A stretch of 58,805 nucleotides of DNA from Nostoc desertorum CM1-VF14 (lineage in GTDB: Bacteria; Cyanobacteriota; Cyanobacteriia; Cyanobacteriales; Nostocaceae), in the NCBI GenBank assembly GCA_019359245.1, contig JAHHHR010000048.1:1-58805 (forward strand), given 5' to 3'. How positions within the stretch are numbered: the stretch's first letter is position 1; each line of letters opens with the position of its first letter. A program made the translations under genes and the position numbers. The notes under the pieces were generated by a model. That model was given only the letters and a program-made list of their open reading frames with translations. It made no database searches and was not told the origin of the DNA. Below are positions 51,697-58,805 of this stretch, piece by piece.

Positions 51697-52560
51697 TCAG
51701 CTGGAGATTCGGTGTACAGCAGGCAATACAGTGCGCTGGTACAGGTGGAAGCGATCGCCGTAGCTGAGGATATGGAGACGTAAATTATGTACGGTTAATG
51801 GTTCATTAGCGCCGACATGGGGTTCGTTGGTGTGGGTGGCTTCAGTGGGATCAACAATGGTGACACTGCCTTTACCCATAACTTGTAACCAACCATCACG
51901 TTCAAACACTGCACAAGTATCTTCATCAATGCCAATACCTAAGCGATCGGGGTGAGCGGCGATCGCACTAATCAGCCTTCCCATGCGATTACGGTTATGA
52001 AAATGTTGATCAACGATTACTTCAGGAATAAATCCCAAACCCGTTGCCATATCAACCAGGGAACGATTTGGCGACTCTCCACTACCGCCGCCAGCAATCA
52101 TGTGATGCCCCATTACTGCTGCTCCTGCACTGGTACCTGCTAAGGTAAGTTGCCCCGCCCTCACCCTCTGCCGAATAATTTCCATTGCTGGCGTATCCGC
52201 CAATACGCCACAAAGACGCAACTGGTCTCCTCCTGTCAAAAATACTCCACTACAGGCTTCTAAGGATGCTTTGATCTGGGAGGATTCACACTGTTCCCGT
52301 TCGCGGATGTCTAAAATCTCTACCTTCTGGGCACCCATTTCTTCAAAAATGCGAATATACCGACCACCAATGATGGCGGGTTCGCGAGAGGCAGATGGAA
52401 TAATTGTAATATAAGCCTTACTAGCACCAGCACGTCCAAAAAAAGTTCGTAGGATTTCGCGCCCATGAACTTTATCTTCTGCGCCTCCGATAACCAGAAC
52501 GGCGGTTTTAGTTGCTTGGGGTGTCCTCATTTCTAGCGATTTAGCTTGTAATTGCGGCAT
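51697..52560 (-). CDS. cphB: cyanophycinase
   Basis: This 287-residue serine-type exopeptidase (S51-like) releases beta-Asp-Arg dipeptides from cyanophycin. Motifs: VLVIGGAEDKVHGREILRTFFGRAG, SGVFLTGGDQLRLCGVL, the nucleophile elbow LAGTSAGAAVMGHHMIAGG, and IVDQHFHNRNRMGRLISAIAAHPDRLGIGIDEDTC with the catalytic His/Glu region. The ATG at 52560 is supported by AGGAGA 8 nt upstream; the longer open frame to 52599 is not. It precedes cphA, so synthesis and degradation enzymes are encoded together. Confidence 0.98.
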   Translation of the reverse strand: MPQLQAKSLEMRTPQATKTAVLVIGGAEDKVHGREILRTFFGRAGASKAYITIIPSASREPAIIGGRYIRIFEEMGAQKVEILDIREREQCESSQIKASLEACSGVFLTGGDQLRLCGVLADTPAMEIIRQRVRAGQLTLAGTSAGAAVMGHHMIAGGGSGESPNRSLVDMATGLGFIPEVIVDQHFHNRNRMGRLISAIAAHPDRLGIGIDEDTCAVFERDGWLQVMGKGSVTIVDPTEATHTNEPHVGANEPLTVHNLRLHILSYGDRFHLYQRTVLPAVHRISS

Positions 52561-53098
52561 TTTGTTTCTCCTGTCAACAACTTCAGGTGAATTTAACAAG
52601 GTTCAGAAGCAGCCATGATTTTTGCGCTTTGCTTTTTTGAGAGGACACTTTTTGGAAGTTTGGAACTGAGTCAGCCACTCTCCAAATTCTTGCTTAACGC
52701 TCGCGTTGCCTCAGTCTAAACGTGTTTGTTCCCATTTCTCAAAGCCAGGGCCTTGTTTTTCACCTGTCCACTTGCAGCAGGGCAAAATAGTCTTCAGAGG
52801 GCTAGATTCCCCCTCTGGATCTGGGGAAGAGCAGGTAAGACTACGCTTTTTTCTGAGGCTGGCTCGATGCATCCTGGAAGTTGTTAACTTGATAAGATTA
52901 TTAATTTAAATGTAGTTGTGACAACATTTAAACATAAATTAAGTAATTAGAAAAACTTTTAATCCCATCTAAACTCCAATAGACCTGGTAGTTTTAGATA
53001 CTATTGATAAAGTTTAACTGGAGTTTGACTCGACCTCGGCTTGGCGGTGTTTGCTAGACATCCAAATTTAAGATTAGTGTCCTCGAATACGAATAACT
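52561..53098. other. divergent region between cphB and trmD
   Basis: These 538 bp hold promoters for both genes. A GC-rich hairpin, CAGAGGG (52795-52801)/CCCTCTG (52811-52817), is visible without a T-tail. No GTA-N8-TAC (NtcA-type) site was found by eye. The 67-codon open frame at 52706-52909 is not protein-like. Confidence 0.45.
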
Positions 53099-53818
53099 GT
53101 GCGCTTTGATATAGTTACACTTTTTCCTGACTGTTTTAACTCTGTTCTCAATTCTGGGTTACTGGGTAAAGCCTTAGCCAAACAGATTGCCGAAGTGCAT
53201 CTTGTTAATCCGCGCGACTTTACCACTGACAAGCACCGAAAGGTGGATGATGAACCCTATGGCGGCGGTGTGGGGATGCTAATGAAGCCAGAACCGATTT
53301 TTACGGCTGTGGAGTCGCTGCCAACTCTACCCCGAAGAGAAGTAATTTTGATGAGTCCACAGGGTGAAACAATTAATCAACCTCTTTTGAAAGAATTGGT
53401 GACAAATTATGACCAGTTAGTAGTTATTTGTGGACATTACGAAGGAGTGGATGAGAGGGTGCTGCATTTGGTAACTCGTGAAGTATCTTTAGGCGATTTT
53501 ATTCTGACTGGCGGGGAAATTCCAGCAATGGCTTTGATTAACGGTGTAGTGAGGCTAATACCAGGAACTGTAGCCAAAACGGAGTCCCTCACAGCAGAAA
53601 GTTTTGAGGAAGGGTTGTTGGACTATCCCCAATATACTCGTCCTGCCAATTTTCGCGGTTTAAAAGTGCCTGATGTTTTGCTCAGTGGGAATCATGCAGC
53701 GATCGCCCGGTGGCGTTACGAACAACAAATTCAAAAAACCCGCGATCGCCGCCCTGATCTCTTAGAGAAATGGAAGCAGGGGAGGCAGGGGGAGCAGTGG
53801 GAAAATAATAATTCTTAA
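53099..53818 (+). CDS. trmD: tRNA (guanine-37-N1)-methyltransferase
   Basis: This 239-residue SPOUT enzyme methylates G37 of tRNAs to prevent frameshifting. Motifs: MRFDIVTLFPDCFNSVLNSGLLGKA, DDEPYGGGVGMLMKPEPIF, VVICGHYEGVDERVLHLVTREVSLGDFILTGGEIPAMALINGVVRLIPG (trefoil knot). The C-terminal region has LLSGNHAAIARWR. The start codon is GTG, the only good choice because the protein begins exactly with the family N-terminus. A linker-like tail (KQGRQGEQWENNNS) overlaps repeat-like DNA. Next is ispF, 31 bp away. Confidence 0.98.
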   Translation: MRFDIVTLFPDCFNSVLNSGLLGKALAKQIAEVHLVNPRDFTTDKHRKVDDEPYGGGVGMLMKPEPIFTAVESLPTLPRREVILMSPQGETINQPLLKELVTNYDQLVVICGHYEGVDERVLHLVTREVSLGDFILTGGEIPAMALINGVVRLIPGTVAKTESLTAESFEEGLLDYPQYTRPANFRGLKVPDVLLSGNHAAIARWRYEQQIQKTRDRRPDLLEKWKQGRQGEQWENNNS

Positions 53819-53849
53819 CTGTTGATTAATGACCAATGACTAAAGACTA

Positions 53850-54335
53850 ATGACTAAAATTCGTATTGGTAACGGCTACGATATTCACCAATTAGTGAGC
53901 GATCGCGCTTTGATTTTAGGTGGAATTCAAATTCCCCATGAACTGGGTTTATTAGGACACAGTGACGCTGATGTGCTAACGCACGCGATTATGGATGCCA
54001 TGCTTGGGGCATTATCCTTGGGAGATATTGGTCATTATTTTCCGCCTAGCGATCCCAAATGGGCGGGAGCAGATAGTTTAGTACTATTAAATCAAGTACA
54101 TCAACTGATTCGGGATCAAGGCTGGCAGGTGGGAAATATTGACTCGGTGGTAGTAGCAGAACGTCCAAAATTAAAACCGCATATTCACAATATGCGCGAC
54201 AAACTATCGGCGGTTTTAGAATTAGAACCAAATCAAATTGGCATTAAAGCTACCACCAATGAAAAATTAGGTCCAGTTGGACGCGAGGAAGGTATATGTG
54301 CTTATGCTGTTGTCTTGCTAGTTGTTTCAGAATAA
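53850..54335 (+). CDS. ispF: 2-C-methyl-D-erythritol 2,4-cyclodiphosphate synthase
   Basis: This 161-residue enzyme of the MEP isoprenoid pathway cyclises CDP-ME-2-phosphate. The zinc-binding Asp/His pair is in RIGNGYDIHQL, with another His in LGHSDADVLTHAIMDAMLGA. FPPSDPKWAGADSL, IDSVVVAERPKLKPHI and IKATTNEKLGPVGREEGICAYAV complete the family pattern. It is separated from trmD by 31 bp containing a small TGACTAA repeat; probably co-transcribed. Confidence 0.98.
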   Translation: MTKIRIGNGYDIHQLVSDRALILGGIQIPHELGLLGHSDADVLTHAIMDAMLGALSLGDIGHYFPPSDPKWAGADSLVLLNQVHQLIRDQGWQVGNIDSVVVAERPKLKPHIHNMRDKLSAVLELEPNQIGIKATTNEKLGPVGREEGICAYAVVLLVVSE

Positions 54336-54398
54336 CTTTCTTTTAGCCTGTAATTAAAGACATTAAAGACTGATTAGGATGGAAATAAATTTGAAATT

Positions 54399-56183
54399 AT
54401 GAAATTTTTTAGAAAAATGTTTCAGGCAATTAAACATTTTTGGTTACCAACAATTCTGGCTTCAGCAACAGCACTTACACTTGCCGCCTGCAACCCATCT
54501 AACTTCAAAAGCACAGCTGCTCAAGTGCCGCAATTAGTAAGTGCCATTCTCAGTGACCCTAAAACTTTTAACCTTGCTCTGAGTCAAGAATCACCAAATA
54601 TTTTTGGTTTGACATACGCAGGATTAATTACTCAAAATCCGCTTACTGGTGAAGTTGAGCCAGACTTAGCAGAATCATGGCAAATTTCTGATGATAAATT
54701 GCGATTTACTTTTACTTTACGTGAAGGCTTAAAATGGTCTGATGGGCAGCCACTAACATCTGAAGATGTCGTATTTACTTACAACGATATCTATTTTAAT
54801 GAAGCGATTCCCACAGATACCAGAGATGGCTTCAGAATTGGTGTCAGTCGGAAACTACCTACGGTGCAAAAGCTCGATGAACGCCGGGTAGAATTTACTC
54901 TACCGGAACCCTTTAGACCTTTCTTACTGAATACAGGTACTTCTATCTTACCTTCCCATGCACTGCGGGAATCTGTAAAACAGAAAGATGCAGAAGGAAA
55001 GCCAACCTTTTTGAGTAAGTGGAGTGTTGATACTCCTCCCGAGCAAATTATCGTCAACGGCCCTTACAAACTTGAACGCTATGACACAAGTGAACGTGTG
55101 GTGTTTCGACGCAATCCCCACTACTGGCGCAAGGACAACCAAGCTAAACCTCAGCCTTATATTGAACGCATGGTTTGGCAAATTGTCGAAAATACGGATA
55201 CTTCTTTGCTGCAATTTCGGTCTGGTGGATTAGATACTGTGGCAGTAACACCTGAATATTTTTCTTTACTAAAAGTGCAAGAAAAGCAAGGCAACTTTAA
55301 AATTTACGGCAATGAACCCGGAACTGGTACAACGTTTGTTTTATTTAATCTAAATAAAGGTAAAAGAAACGGGAAACCATTGGTAAATCCAATTAAATCA
55401 CGCTGGTTCAATACAGTTGAATTTAGGCAAGCAGTAGCTTATGCTATCGACCGCCAAACGATGGTTAATAACACTTATCGCGGCTTGGGTGAGCCACAAA
55501 ATTCACCAATTACTGTCCAAAGTCCTTATTATCTTTCGCCAAAAGAAGGATTAAAAAATTATGATTATGATATTAATAAAGCAAAGCAACTGCTAATTAA
55601 AGCTGGATTTAAGTACAATCAACAAGGTCAGTTATTAGACGCTGAAGGTAACCGCGTTCGCTTCACTTTACTCACTAACTCTGGAAATAAAATCCGCGAA
55701 GCAATTGGAGCGCAGATTAAACAAGACTTAAGTAAAATCGGTATGCAAGTCGATTTCAGTCCATTGGCATGGACTACTTACACAGACAAACTTTCTAATT
55801 CTTTAGATTGGGAAGCTTCACTCCTGGGTTTGACGGGTGGTTTAGAACCCAATGATGGGGCAAATGTCTGGTCTCCCGAAGGTGGATTGCATATGTTTAA
55901 TCAAAAACCACAACCTGGACAACAACCGATTGAGGGTCGGGAAGTAGCTCCTTGGGAAGCAGAAATTGGTAAGCTTTACATTCAAGCTGCACAGGAATTT
56001 GATGAAGCTAAAGTAAAAGAAATTTATGGGGAAACGCAGCGAATTACTCAGGAGAATTTACCGTTTATTTACTTAGTTAATCAGTTGTCAATGTCAGCTG
56101 TGCGTAATCGTTTTGAAGGTATCAGATTCTCCGCTCTTAGTGGTGCATTCTGGAACATTCATGAAATCAAAATAACGGATTAA
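54399..56183 (+). CDS. ABC transporter peptide-binding lipoprotein (SBP family 5)
   Basis: The 594-residue protein has a lipoprotein signal (TALTLAAC, lipobox Cys at 31). It is followed by a bacterial extracellular solute-binding family 5 fold, with TYAGLITQNPLTGEVEPDLAESWQISDDKLRFTFTLREGLKWSDGQPLTSEDVVFTYNDI and EFRQAVAYAIDRQTMVNNTYRGLGEPQNSPI. Ligands are likely oligopeptides or related compounds. No permease or ATPase gene is adjacent, so the transporter must be encoded elsewhere. Confidence 0.93.
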   Translation: MKFFRKMFQAIKHFWLPTILASATALTLAACNPSNFKSTAAQVPQLVSAILSDPKTFNLALSQESPNIFGLTYAGLITQNPLTGEVEPDLAESWQISDDKLRFTFTLREGLKWSDGQPLTSEDVVFTYNDIYFNEAIPTDTRDGFRIGVSRKLPTVQKLDERRVEFTLPEPFRPFLLNTGTSILPSHALRESVKQKDAEGKPTFLSKWSVDTPPEQIIVNGPYKLERYDTSERVVFRRNPHYWRKDNQAKPQPYIERMVWQIVENTDTSLLQFRSGGLDTVAVTPEYFSLLKVQEKQGNFKIYGNEPGTGTTFVLFNLNKGKRNGKPLVNPIKSRWFNTVEFRQAVAYAIDRQTMVNNTYRGLGEPQNSPITVQSPYYLSPKEGLKNYDYDINKAKQLLIKAGFKYNQQGQLLDAEGNRVRFTLLTNSGNKIREAIGAQIKQDLSKIGMQVDFSPLAWTTYTDKLSNSLDWEASLLGLTGGLEPNDGANVWSPEGGLHMFNQKPQPGQQPIEGREVAPWEAEIGKLYIQAAQEFDEAKVKEIYGETQRITQENLPFIYLVNQLSMSAVRNRFEGIRFSALSGAFWNIHEIKITD

Positions 56184-56234
56184 TCATTAGTTATTAGTCA
56201 GTGGTTAGTGGCAAGAATAAAGGATAAAGGACTA
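56184..56234. repeat. STRR fragment (TTAGTTATTAGTCA)
   Basis: A short copy of the TTAGTCA-type repeat bridges the stop of the binding protein and the larB start. The second half contains AAAGGACTAATG, which supplies the larB ribosome site, so repeat and translation signal overlap. Confidence 0.65.
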
Positions 56235-57023
56235 ATGACAGATGAAAAAACATTGCGATCGCTACTCGTTGCGGTCGCCAATGGTAAAGTTACGCCAGAT
56301 ACGGCATTAAACTCACTCAAAGACTTAACTTATGAATCCGTGGGTGAGTTTGCCAAAATTGACCATCATCGCCAGTTAAGAACTGGTTTCCCAGAGGTGA
56401 TTTGGGGCCCTGGTAAAACTCCCGATCAAATTGCTCAAATTATGGAAGTGATGCGCCTCCGTAACCCGGTAGTGATGGCAACCCGTATTGAACCAGCAGT
56501 TTATACTGTACTGGAATCAAAAGTTAGCGGTTTGCGATATTACGAATCGGCGCGAATTTGTGCGATCGCTCCTTCTACCATCGAACCACAATTTGCGGGT
56601 GAAATTGGCATTCTTTCTGCTGGTACTGCCGATTTAGCCGTTGCTGAAGAAGCTGCTGTGACTGCGGAACTTTCTGGTTTCCAGGTAAAGCGCCTCTGGG
56701 ATGTTGGCGTTGCCGGAATTCACCGCTTATTAAGTAACCGCCATCTGATTGAGTCAGCATCAGTGCTAATTGTCGTGGCGGGGATGGAAGGCGCTTTACC
56801 CAGCGTTGTCGCTGGTTTAGCGAGTTGTCCTGTGATTGCTGTACCCACCAGCATCGGTTATGGCGCAAGTTTTGGCGGTCTGGCACCTTTATTGACAATG
56901 CTTAACTCTTGTGCTGCGGGAGTAGGCGTAGTAAACATCGATAATGGTTTTGGTGCAGCAGTGTTAGCGGGGCAAATTTTGCGAACTGCCGAGAAATTGC
57001 GGTTGGCATCGGCTGGATCTTGA
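56235..57023 (+). CDS. larB: nickel-pincer cofactor biosynthesis protein LarB
   Basis: This 262-residue carboxylase/hydrolase of the PurE-like family acts on nicotinic acid adenine dinucleotide in synthesis of the nickel-pincer cofactor of lactate racemase. Motifs: DHHRQLRTGFPEVIWGPGKTPDQIAQIM, IGILSAGTADLAVAEEAAVTAEL, DVGVAGIHRLL, VVAGMEGALPSVVAGLASCPVIAVPTSIGYGASFGGLAPLLTMLNSCAAGVGVVNIDNGFGAA. The ATG at 56235 is chosen; an upstream GTG at 56208 reads repeat DNA. larC and larE are not present in the window, so the pathway cannot be judged complete from here. Confidence 0.93.
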   Translation: MTDEKTLRSLLVAVANGKVTPDTALNSLKDLTYESVGEFAKIDHHRQLRTGFPEVIWGPGKTPDQIAQIMEVMRLRNPVVMATRIEPAVYTVLESKVSGLRYYESARICAIAPSTIEPQFAGEIGILSAGTADLAVAEEAAVTAELSGFQVKRLWDVGVAGIHRLLSNRHLIESASVLIVVAGMEGALPSVVAGLASCPVIAVPTSIGYGASFGGLAPLLTMLNSCAAGVGVVNIDNGFGAAVLAGQILRTAEKLRLASAGS

Positions 57024-57130
57024 GTTAAGACATTAAAGTTATAGCCAATATTTCAGTAGATTATCAGTGATTTATGTGAAAAATAAACTGATACTGAGAT
57101 TTGCCACCCCCAACCTCTTAATTACCAAAT

Positions 57131-57340
57131 ATGAGCCATTACAGTGATTTGATATCTCAGTTATATTGGCATTTGCCTGTAAATTTGACGGCACTAGTAG
57201 CGCAAACAGTTACTGACCCAGACCTTATGGGTCAGATGCAAAAATTTTGGAACCATTTTATACGAACAGGTCAAGTGTGGCCATTGTTGATTGGTTTAGT
57301 TATTGGGTATATGATTCGGAATTTAACTAGCTACGGTTAA
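57131..57340 (+). CDS. small single-pass membrane protein, unknown
   Basis: The 69-residue protein has a soluble N-terminus (MSHYSDLISQLYWHLPVNLTALVAQTVTDPDLMGQMQKFWNHFIRTG) and one C-terminal membrane helix (VWPLLIGLVIGYMIRNL). Composition is protein-like and the gene lies in a co-directional series between larB and argH. No known family was recognised and no strong Shine-Dalgarno is visible. From memory, Anabaena has a small gene at the equivalent position, which supports the call. Confidence 0.6.
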   Translation: MSHYSDLISQLYWHLPVNLTALVAQTVTDPDLMGQMQKFWNHFIRTGQVWPLLIGLVIGYMIRNLTSYG

Positions 57341-57351
57341 AGTAATTTTGG

Positions 57352-57392
57352 ATTTTGGATTTTAGATTAATCATCAATCTAAAATCCAAAAT
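57352..57392. repeat. 17-bp-arm inverted repeat of STRR type before argH
   Basis: ATTTTGGATTTTAGATT (57352-57368) pairs with AATCTAAAATCCAAAAT (57376-57392) around a 7-nt loop. It begins 12 bp after the small membrane gene and ends 23 bp before the argH start. It is the same sequence class as the two halves seen around 51450 and 51640. Confidence 0.85.
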
Positions 57393-57415
57393 TGATGCCC
57401 ATTTACCTCATATTT

Positions 57416-58801
57416 ATGACCAAAGAACAAACTTGGAGCCAGAGGTTTGAATCAGCGTTGCATCCGGCGATCGCTCGTTTTAATGCCAGTATAGGTTTTG
57501 ATATTGAATTAATAGAATATGACCTGACTGGTTCTCAAGCTCATGCCAAAATGCTGGCTCACACGGGCATTATCTCTCCAGAAGAAGGTGAGCAACTGGT
57601 TGCAGGTTTAGAACAAATCCGTCAAGAGCATCGACAGGGAAAATTTCAGCCTGGTGTCGATGCTGAAGATGTACATTTTGCAGTTGAACGACGACTAACA
57701 GAAATTGTCGGCGATGTGGGTAAAAAGGTGCATACGGCGCGATCGCGTAATGACCAAGTTGGTACTGACACTAGACTCTATCTCCGCGACCAAATCCAAC
57801 AAATTAAAAGGGAATTGCGAGAATTTCAAGGGGTTTTACTGGATATAGCTGAAAAGCACGTTGAAACTCTGATTCCTGGCTATACTCACCTACAACGCGC
57901 CCAACCTCTGAGTTTAGCTCACCATCTCTTGGCATACTTTCAAATGGCACAACGCGACTGGGAACGCTTAGGAGATGTTTCTCGCCGCGTGAATATCTCA
58001 CCTTTAGGATGTGGTGCTTTAGCGGGAACTACTTTCCCTATTGACCGCCACTACACAGCTAAACTCTTGGATTTTGACGATATTTATGCTAACAGCCTTG
58101 ATGGAGTGAGCGATCGCGATTTTGCGATCGAATTCTTGTGTGCTGCTAGCTTAATTATGGTTCACCTCAGCCGCCTTGCAGAAGAAATCATTCTTTGGTC
58201 ATCTGAAGAATTTCGCTTTGTCACCCTTAAAGATAGCTGTGCCACAGGTTCCAGTATCATGCCTCAAAAGAAAAACCCCGATGTACCAGAACTCGTGCGA
58301 GGGAAAACGGGGCGTGTATTCGGTCATCTTCAGGCAATGTTAGTGATTATGAAAGGGCTACCCCTGGCATATAACAAAGACCTGCAAGAAGATAAAGAAG
58401 GTCTATTTGATAGCGTTAATACAATCAAAGCCTCTCTAGAAGCAATGACCATTTTGCTCAGAGAAGGTTTAGAATTTCGTACCCAGCGGTTAGCAGAAGC
58501 TGTAACAGAAGATTTTTCCAATGCTACCGACGTAGCAGATTATCTGGCAGCACGGGGCGTACCCTTTCGAGAAGCTTACAACCTTGTGGGTAAGGTGGTA
58601 AAAACTAGTATTGCCGCAGGTAAACTCCTAAAAGATTTGAAACTGGAAGAGTGGCAACAACTACATCCGGCATTTGCAGCAGATATTTATGAGGCGATAT
58701 CCCCCCGTCAAGTTGTAGCAGCCCGCAACAGTTTCGGTGGTACTGGCTTTGTACAGGTTAACAAAGCACTCATAGCCGCCCGCGCTCAAATGGCTCAATA
58801 G
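57416..58801 (+). CDS. argH: argininosuccinate lyase
   Basis: This 461-residue enzyme cleaves argininosuccinate to arginine and fumarate, the last step of arginine synthesis. Motifs: TWSQRFESALHPAIARFNASIGFD, HTARSRNDQVGTDTRLYLRD, the signature GSSIMPQKKNPDVPELVRGK, and GYTHLQRAQPLSLAHHLLAYFQM. Length matches the family (about 460). The ATG at 57416 is chosen; the longer open frame to 57392 would begin inside the inverted repeat. The C-terminus and stop codon are complete within the window. Confidence 0.98.
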   Translation: MTKEQTWSQRFESALHPAIARFNASIGFDIELIEYDLTGSQAHAKMLAHTGIISPEEGEQLVAGLEQIRQEHRQGKFQPGVDAEDVHFAVERRLTEIVGDVGKKVHTARSRNDQVGTDTRLYLRDQIQQIKRELREFQGVLLDIAEKHVETLIPGYTHLQRAQPLSLAHHLLAYFQMAQRDWERLGDVSRRVNISPLGCGALAGTTFPIDRHYTAKLLDFDDIYANSLDGVSDRDFAIEFLCAASLIMVHLSRLAEEIILWSSEEFRFVTLKDSCATGSSIMPQKKNPDVPELVRGKTGRVFGHLQAMLVIMKGLPLAYNKDLQEDKEGLFDSVNTIKASLEAMTILLREGLEFRTQRLAEAVTEDFSNATDVADYLAARGVPFREAYNLVGKVVKTSIAAGKLLKDLKLEEWQQLHPAFAADIYEAISPRQVVAARNSFGGTGFVQVNKALIAARAQMAQ

Positions 58802-58805
58802 AGGG

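Noticed and set aside
52706..52909. 67-codon frame between cphB and trmD
   Set aside because: Composition is not protein-like, no ribosome site is seen, and it lies over the promoter region of two divergent genes.
52561..53098. NtcA site upstream of cphB
   Set aside because: No GTA-N8-TAC was found when reading the region; the closest match has the wrong spacing.

Overview
The window is chromosomal DNA of a filamentous, probably heterocyst-forming cyanobacterium of the Nostoc/Anabaena type. The evidence is: many copies of the HIP1 octamer GCGATCGC; short tandemly repeated (STRR) heptamer-like tracts in many intergenic gaps; three Ser/Thr kinases of the cyanobacterial type; and cyanobacterial marker genes (rpaB, nblB-like, a CCB2/CCB4-type cytochrome b6f assembly factor, an LPA1/Rep27-type protein, cphA/cphB). 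No rRNA operon, prophage, CRISPR array or intact insertion sequence was seen. There is one tRNA gene, tRNA-Thr(CGU).

Layout. 1-6.5 kb is an accessory-like stretch: a Tat-exported repeat lectin (six 44-residue DUF346 blades), a small MITE-like element, the tRNA, a DUF1565-SLH surface protein and a DUF1400 protein. 6.6-15 kb is a minus-strand translation/transcription block: voltage-sensor-like membrane protein, rimP, nusA, ylxR, infB, then a small membrane protein. 15.3-22 kb holds a peptidoglycan-binding protein with an 18-bp tandem repeat tail, a membrane serine protease, and a signalling group (WD40 kinase, heme-c Tll0287/HAMP receptor without output domain, second kinase). 22.7-35 kb contains ridA, a VapBC-type toxin-antitoxin pair, a Nudix hydrolase, malQ, a pseudouridine synthase with a RodZ-like protein, an inactive-looking M48 protease homologue, the CCB assembly factor, rpaB, radA and a Uma2 protein. 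35-45 kb contains a [2Fe-2S] protein, a His-type dps, carB, a group 2 sigma factor (probably sigD), a DUF760 protein, mutT, a CBS protein and an nblB-like HEAT protein. 45-58.8 kb contains cdsA, cbiT, a third kinase, tatA, the cyanophycin genes cphB-cphA, trmD, ispF, a peptide-binding lipoprotein, larB and argH.

How the genes fit together. carB (carbamoyl phosphate), argH (last step of arginine synthesis) and cphA/cphB (cyanophycin synthesis and breakdown) are all nitrogen-storage functions centred on arginine. rimP-nusA-ylxR-infB is the classical ribosome-maturation, elongation and initiation cluster. rpaB, the sigma factor, nblB-like and dps are light or nutrient stress functions. The order dps-carB-sigma and the set cphA/cphB-trmD-ispF-SBP-larB-argH match, from memory, the Anabaena sp. 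PCC 7120 gene order.

Most interesting points: a voltage-sensor domain without a pore encoded next to rimP; a heme-c receptor ending at its HAMP domain between two Ser/Thr kinases; an M48 protease homologue that has lost all its zinc ligands; a lectin made of three near-identical A/B double repeats; a 122-bp MITE-like element with a 6-bp target duplication; and a perfect 13-bp-arm palindrome upstream of dps. All functional statements rest on reading the translations; no database search was possible.
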